34,509 nt of DNA from Bacteroidales bacterium UBA3808. Lineage in GTDB: Bacteria; Bacteroidota; Bacteroidia; Bacteroidales; Paludibacteraceae. Location: contig DFEG01000023.1 of assembly GCA_002369075.1 (NCBI GenBank), positions 1 to 34,509 of the forward strand, read 5' to 3'. Positions within the stretch are counted from its first letter, which is position 1; each line of letters begins with the position of its first letter. Both the position numbers and the translations under genes were made by a program. This document shows, in pieces, positions 30,953 to 34,509 of the stretch. Below the pieces are notes generated by a model, which did not search any database, was not told where the DNA came from, and worked only from the letters and a program-made list of their open reading frames with translations.

Positions 30953-30994
30953 GTCGAAAGTCAATAGTCGAAAGTCAATAGTCGAAAGTCGAAA
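30953..30994 (+). repeat. Heptamer tract in the mreB-mreC spacer
   Basis: Six perfect 7-bp units: GTCGAAA, GTCAATA, GTCGAAA, GTCAATA, GTCGAAA, GTCGAAA. The mreC ATG follows 6 bases later. The GTCGAAA unit is the one found inside the glycogen synthase gene. Confidence 0.9.
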
Positions 30995-31000
30995 GCAAAG

Positions 31001-31792
31001 ATGCAGAATCTGCTGAGAATACTGCTCCGTTATAGCAACTTCCTGGTATTCATTCTCCTGGAAGTTGCTGCATTTTTGCTCATCACGTGGAATAGTGCGT
31101 ATCCGCGCAGTGCGGTGTTGAGCACGGCGAACGATCTTGTAGCGTGGCAGCACGAGCAGGTGAGCGAGGTGCGCGGGTATTTTTCTCTCCGCAGCCAGAA
31201 CGATCAGTTAGCGGCGGAGAATATAATGCTGCGCAACCAACTTTCCTCGATGGGAACGGGCGAAAACGGCAGTTCATACCAATATGCGGGTGCCAAAGTA
31301 GTCCAGATGACTACCGACAAGCTGCATAACTACCTCACCATCCATTACGGCAGCAAGGACGGTGCGATGCGCGGTCAAGGCGTGCGGAACGAGGAAGGGG
31401 TTGTGGGCATCATCCAGACGGTAGGTCCGAACTACAGCGTCGTATTGCCGGTAATCAACACGAACAGCAATATCAGTTGCCGGTTCGTGAAGAACGACTA
31501 TATAGGTACGCTCAAATGGGACGGCGAGGACAGCCGTTTTGCACAACTGACAGACGTTGCGACCCACATGGTCGTCAACCCCGGCGACACGATTGAAACG
31601 AGCGGTCTGAGTCCCGTCTTTCCGGAGGGTATTCCCGTTGGAATCGTAGAAAACAGCGAATTGAAGGAGGGCGACTCGTACTACACCATCCGCGTACGGC
31701 TGAGTACCAATTTCAAGCGGCTGAAATACGTGGAGGTTGTCAGGAACAAGGACCAAAAAGAAATAGAGGAACTGAGCCATGGAATGGACTAA
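31001..31792 (+). CDS. mreC: Rod shape-determining protein MreC
   Basis: 263 residues. One N-terminal membrane segment (NFLVFILLEVAAFLLITW), a coiled-coil (about 45-85, SEVRGYFSLRSQNDQLAAENIMLRNQL), then the beta-domain with GSKDGAMRGQGVRNEEGVVGIIQTVGPNYSVVLPVINTNSNISCRF and GDTIETSGLSPVFPEGIPVGIV. Periplasmic scaffold of the elongasome that activates PBP2. Overlaps mreD by 14 bp. Confidence 0.95.
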   Translation: MQNLLRILLRYSNFLVFILLEVAAFLLITWNSAYPRSAVLSTANDLVAWQHEQVSEVRGYFSLRSQNDQLAAENIMLRNQLSSMGTGENGSSYQYAGAKVVQMTTDKLHNYLTIHYGSKDGAMRGQGVRNEEGVVGIIQTVGPNYSVVLPVINTNSNISCRFVKNDYIGTLKWDGEDSRFAQLTDVATHMVVNPGDTIETSGLSPVFPEGIPVGIVENSELKEGDSYYTIRVRLSTNFKRLKYVEVVRNKDQKEIEELSHGMD

Positions 31793-32273
31793 ACAGATTG
31801 TATGGTACATCATAGTAATGCTGCTACAGGTGCTGCTCTTTAACCAACTGCAGTTAGGCGGCGTATGCCATCCGTATGTCTATATCCTGTGCCTGCTGAT
31901 GCTCCCGATCACGCTGCCGCACAGCGTGGATATGATGATCGGCGCAGTGGCCGGTCTGGTGATGGATGTATTCTGCAACTCGTTGGGAATACATATGGCG
32001 GCATGTGTGCTGGTGATGTTCATCCGTCCCTATCTCTTAGGCGCTATCGTGAGTGACAAAGACAGGCTGAACGAACAGATCAGTCTGCATGCCATCGGTT
32101 TGGGCGCGATGCTGAAATACGTGAGTATCTTGGTGGTTATCCACCACCTGACGGTGTTCCTGATTGCCGCCTGGAGTTGGAGCCACATCGGGTTTGTATT
32201 GCTTGAGACACTCGTCAGCAGCGCTATCAGTATATTGCTGATTGTAGGATATAACTCATTGAGATACAAATGA
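31779..32273 (+). CDS. mreD: Rod shape-determining protein MreD
   Basis: 164 residues, almost wholly hydrophobic, with about five membrane segments (IVWYIIVMLLQVLLFNQLQLGG, VYILCLLMLPITLP, MMIGAVAGLVMDVFCNSLGIHMAACVLVMFIRPYLL, YVSILVVIHHLTVFLIAAW, FVLLETLVSSAISILLIVGY). Its identity follows from size, topology, the GLVMDVFCNSLGIHMAA segment and the fixed position between mreC and mrdA. The stop overlaps the mrdA start by ATGA. Confidence 0.92.
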   Translation: MEWTKQIVWYIIVMLLQVLLFNQLQLGGVCHPYVYILCLLMLPITLPHSVDMMIGAVAGLVMDVFCNSLGIHMAACVLVMFIRPYLLGAIVSDKDRLNEQISLHAIGLGAMLKYVSILVVIHHLTVFLIAAWSWSHIGFVLLETLVSSAISILLIVGYNSLRYK

Positions 32274-34099
32274 TTAATGACCAGTATTATAATCGTCGGT
32301 ACGTAATCAGCGGCATTGCCGTTGTGGTTGTATTGGTGTATATAATACGGCTTTTTTATTTGCAGGTCATTGACCAATCGACGAAGGACCAGGCGGATAA
32401 CAACGCCCTCGTGAAACAGACGATCTTCCCGTCCCGCGGTCTGATCTACGACCGTAATGGCGAGTTGCTGGTCTTCAACCAGCCTATTTACGAGGTGACG
32501 ATGACGATGCGCGACATGGGCGCAGAGTGGGACACCGCGGGCTTCTGCAAGAGTCTGCACATCAGCCGTGCGGAGTTTGACGAGCGGATAGCGGAGATCA
32601 AGGACCGGCGCAAGAACAGAGGTTATTCACGCTGGACACCGCAGGTATTTATGAGCCAGCTCAAGAAAGAAGACATAGCCACCCTGCAAGAATCATTAGT
32701 GTTCTATCCGGGCGTTCAGATCCGCAAGAGGACGCTCCGCGACTACACCTATAACGCCGCAGCGCATGTGTTGGGATCGGTGGGCGAGGTGAGCCAGAAC
32801 GACATAGACCGCGACCCCTATTACTCCCGCGGCGACTACTCCGGGCGTGACGGATTGGAGCGGACGTACGAGAAACAACTGCGTGGAGAGAAAGGAATGG
32901 AAGTGCTGATGCGCGATGTGAGAGGCAGGATCCAAGGCAGTTACCAGGACGGCGAGCTGGATGTGACCGCCAAAGCCGGAACGGATCTCCATGTAACGCT
33001 GGATATCCGGTTACAGCTGTTGGCGGAGGAACTGCTCGCCGGCAAGATAGGCAGCGCCGTCGCCATTGAGCCCAAGACGGGTGAGATACTGGCATTGGCC
33101 TCCAACCCTGGGTGGAACCCCAAACTGTTGGTCGGCAAAGAGCGGAGCAAGAATTACAATGCGCTGCTGCACGACAAGACCAAGCCGCTCCTCAACCGTG
33201 CCACACAGGCTACCTATCCTCCCGGATCGACCTTCAAAACCGTTCAGGCACTCGTCTGTCTGGAGCAGGGCGCCATCACACCCAATACACTCTACCCCTG
33301 TTCGGGACCGGGTAGCAAACCAATCAAGTGTACCCACCATCACGGTTCGCCGGTGGCGTTGGACAAAGCGATCGAGCAGAGCTGCAACCCGTATTTCTGG
33401 TGCGCGTTCCGCGACCTGATGGACAGAGACGGAAAAGAGAAAGACATCCATAAACCCTACGAGAAATGGCGGGAGGCGGTGATGAGTTTCGGCCTGGGGC
33501 AGAAATTCACGGACTCGGACCTGAGCGAGCAGTCGTCCGGCAGCATCCCGAGCACGAAGTTATACGACAAGTTCTACGGTGAAAACGGGTGGAAAGCCAT
33601 CACTATCCGGTCGCTGAGTATCGGTCAGGGCGAGATATTGGCAACCCCGCTGCAACTCGCGAACCAAGCCGCAGCGATCGCCAACGAGGGGTACTACATC
33701 ACGCCGCACCTCAACAAAAACGACTCGATGCTGACCCACCGGCATAAAATAGATATCCAAAAGCGGCATTTCGAGGAGGTGAAAGCCGGAATGCGCCGTG
33801 TAATGGTGTATGGAACAGGACGGCATTATGCGGTAGATACACTGCATATGGCAGGCAAGACGGGTACCGCCCAGAACCCGCACGGACGGGATCACGCCAT
33901 CTTCATCGGTTTTGCGCCGGTGGAGGATCCTCAGATAGCAGTCGCAGTGGTCGTGGAGAACGCCGGATTCGGCGCCACGTGGGCATGCCCGGTAGCGTCG
34001 ATGATGATGGAGCAATACCTCACGGGAGAGATGAAACGGAAAGATTTGAAGAAACGAATAGCAGAAACCGTACTGAATGAGGGCGTCAAGAAGTGGTAA
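32270..34099 (+). CDS. mrdA: Penicillin-binding protein 2 (elongasome transpeptidase)
   Basis: 609 residues. N-terminal membrane anchor (YVISGIAVVVVLVYIIRLFYLQVI), pedestal with PSRGLIYDRNGELLVFNQPIYEV and GYVGE-like AAHVLGSVGEVS, GRDGLERTYEKQLRGEKG, then the transpeptidase domain: STFK with nucleophile Ser320 and Lys323, SCN (371-373) and KTGTAQ (530-535). It cross-links side-wall peptidoglycan with RodA and is the target of mecillinam-type beta-lactams. rodA starts inside its 3' end. Confidence 0.96.
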   Translation: MINDQYYNRRYVISGIAVVVVLVYIIRLFYLQVIDQSTKDQADNNALVKQTIFPSRGLIYDRNGELLVFNQPIYEVTMTMRDMGAEWDTAGFCKSLHISRAEFDERIAEIKDRRKNRGYSRWTPQVFMSQLKKEDIATLQESLVFYPGVQIRKRTLRDYTYNAAAHVLGSVGEVSQNDIDRDPYYSRGDYSGRDGLERTYEKQLRGEKGMEVLMRDVRGRIQGSYQDGELDVTAKAGTDLHVTLDIRLQLLAEELLAGKIGSAVAIEPKTGEILALASNPGWNPKLLVGKERSKNYNALLHDKTKPLLNRATQATYPPGSTFKTVQALVCLEQGAITPNTLYPCSGPGSKPIKCTHHHGSPVALDKAIEQSCNPYFWCAFRDLMDRDGKEKDIHKPYEKWREAVMSFGLGQKFTDSDLSEQSSGSIPSTKLYDKFYGENGWKAITIRSLSIGQGEILATPLQLANQAAAIANEGYYITPHLNKNDSMLTHRHKIDIQKRHFEEVKAGMRRVMVYGTGRHYAVDTLHMAGKTGTAQNPHGRDHAIFIGFAPVEDPQIAVAVVVENAGFGATWACPVASMMMEQYLTGEMKRKDLKKRIAETVLNEGVKKW

Positions 34100-34509
34100 C
34101 ATATGGCAGAACGTGGACTGGATCACAATCGGCTTTTTTGTGGTTCTGGTACTGTTTGGATGGCTCAATATCTATGGTGCCAGCTATACGTTTGACCAGA
34201 CGAGTATCTTCGATTTTTCCAACCGCGCCGGTAAGCAGTTCACCTGGATTCTCGGTTCGCTGGCATTGGGGTTTGTGCTGCTGCTGATCGACTACAAGAC
34301 CTACGACGTGCTGACCTATTTCGCGTACGGAGCGATGCTGTTACTGCTGCTTGCGACACCATTCCTGGCGCACGATATCAAGGGATCAATGTCGTGGATC
34401 TCATTAGGTCCGGTGAGTCTTCAGCCGGCGGAATTTGCCAAGTGTATAGTGGCGTTGGCTGTAGCCAAATACATGGGGCAGTATGACTACAAAGTACGCA
34501 CTTGGCGCG
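34077..34509 (+). CDS. rodA: Rod shape-determining protein RodA (partial)
   Basis: N-terminal 144 residues; the window ends inside the gene. The correct frame begins at an ATG overlapping the mrdA end by 23 bp and reads NVDWITIGFFVVLVLFGWLNIYGASY, then FDFSNRAGKQFTWILGSLALGFVLLLID, DVLTYFAYGAMLLLLLATPFLA, IKGSMSWISLGPVSLQPAEFAK. This is the SEDS glycosyltransferase signature (GS-SWI-G-SLQPSE-AK). It polymerises lipid II together with PBP2. A longer open frame in another register (34093-34287) is a shadow. Confidence 0.92.
   Translation, partial: MRASRSGNIWQNVDWITIGFFVVLVLFGWLNIYGASYTFDQTSIFDFSNRAGKQFTWILGSLALGFVLLLIDYKTYDVLTYFAYGAMLLLLLATPFLAHDIKGSMSWISLGPVSLQPAEFAKCIVALAVAKYMGQYDYKVRTWR

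Noticed and set aside
34093..34287. 64-codon frame at the window end
   Set aside because: Shadow of rodA, whose SEDS motifs are in the other register starting at 34077.

Overview
The window looks like a chromosomal segment of an uncultured Bacteroidales bacterium (Bacteroides/Prevotella-like). The evidence is lineage-typical genes (GldH lipoprotein, PSP1/RicT-type protein, DUF4294, eukaryote-like GT3 glycogen synthase, an mreBCD-mrdA-rodA cluster) and at least a dozen promoters of the Bacteroidetes type, a TTTG-like box, 19-20 nt, then TAnnTTTG. No transposase, integrase, rRNA or cas gene was seen. There is one tRNA (Asn).

Layout. 1-6728 is a GC-rich housekeeping block on the plus strand: proS end, DUF4294, pRiA4b ORF-3-like protein, miaA, PKD lipoprotein, glycogen synthase, C69 dipeptidase. 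6729-11540 is an accessory block, largely AT-rich. It holds a tandem repeat and hairpin array, a lipoprotein, a YhcG-type PD-(D/E)XK nuclease, and a broken Rhs polymorphic-toxin tip with a nuclease-like C-terminus, a putative immunity gene and a second Rhs scrap. It ends in a gene-free stretch with a promoter and a folded element. 11540-17365 carries an outer-membrane barrel gene divergent from a MATE exporter, an M20 dipeptidase, and an FeoB-like transporter with an eroded GTPase domain coupled to an exported HMA protein. 17371-23145 is a minus-strand run: PfkB kinase, plsC, HIT, holB, ricT-like, gldH, trmB. 23146-29930 is a second accessory block: tRNA-Asn, a fused GNAT enzyme, an msrA scrap abutting a heptamer tract, a 20-residue-repeat protein, and a small island of four unknown or nuclease genes including a membrane-anchored Mrr nuclease. 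It ends in about 1 kb of gene-free, hairpin-rich DNA. 29931 to the end is the elongasome cluster mreB-mreC-mreD-mrdA-rodA, with rodA cut by the window edge.

The most unusual content is non-coding. First, two arrays (6835-6985 and 29359-29744) contain short hairpins whose 6-8 bp stems differ in sequence but stay self-complementary. Most have a 3-nt loop, and they recur about every 37 nt with partly conserved linkers. Second, tandem tracts are spread through the window with unit lengths of almost exactly 7 or 11 bp whatever their sequence. Several lie inside or across coding regions (glycogen synthase, C69 signal peptide, miaA start, PepD). Third, a branched RNA-like fold at 11357-11440 lies downstream of a good promoter with no gene to serve. 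Fourth, a 47-bp promoter segment is duplicated around the 26-29 kb island. All calls were made by reading the sequence; no database search was run.
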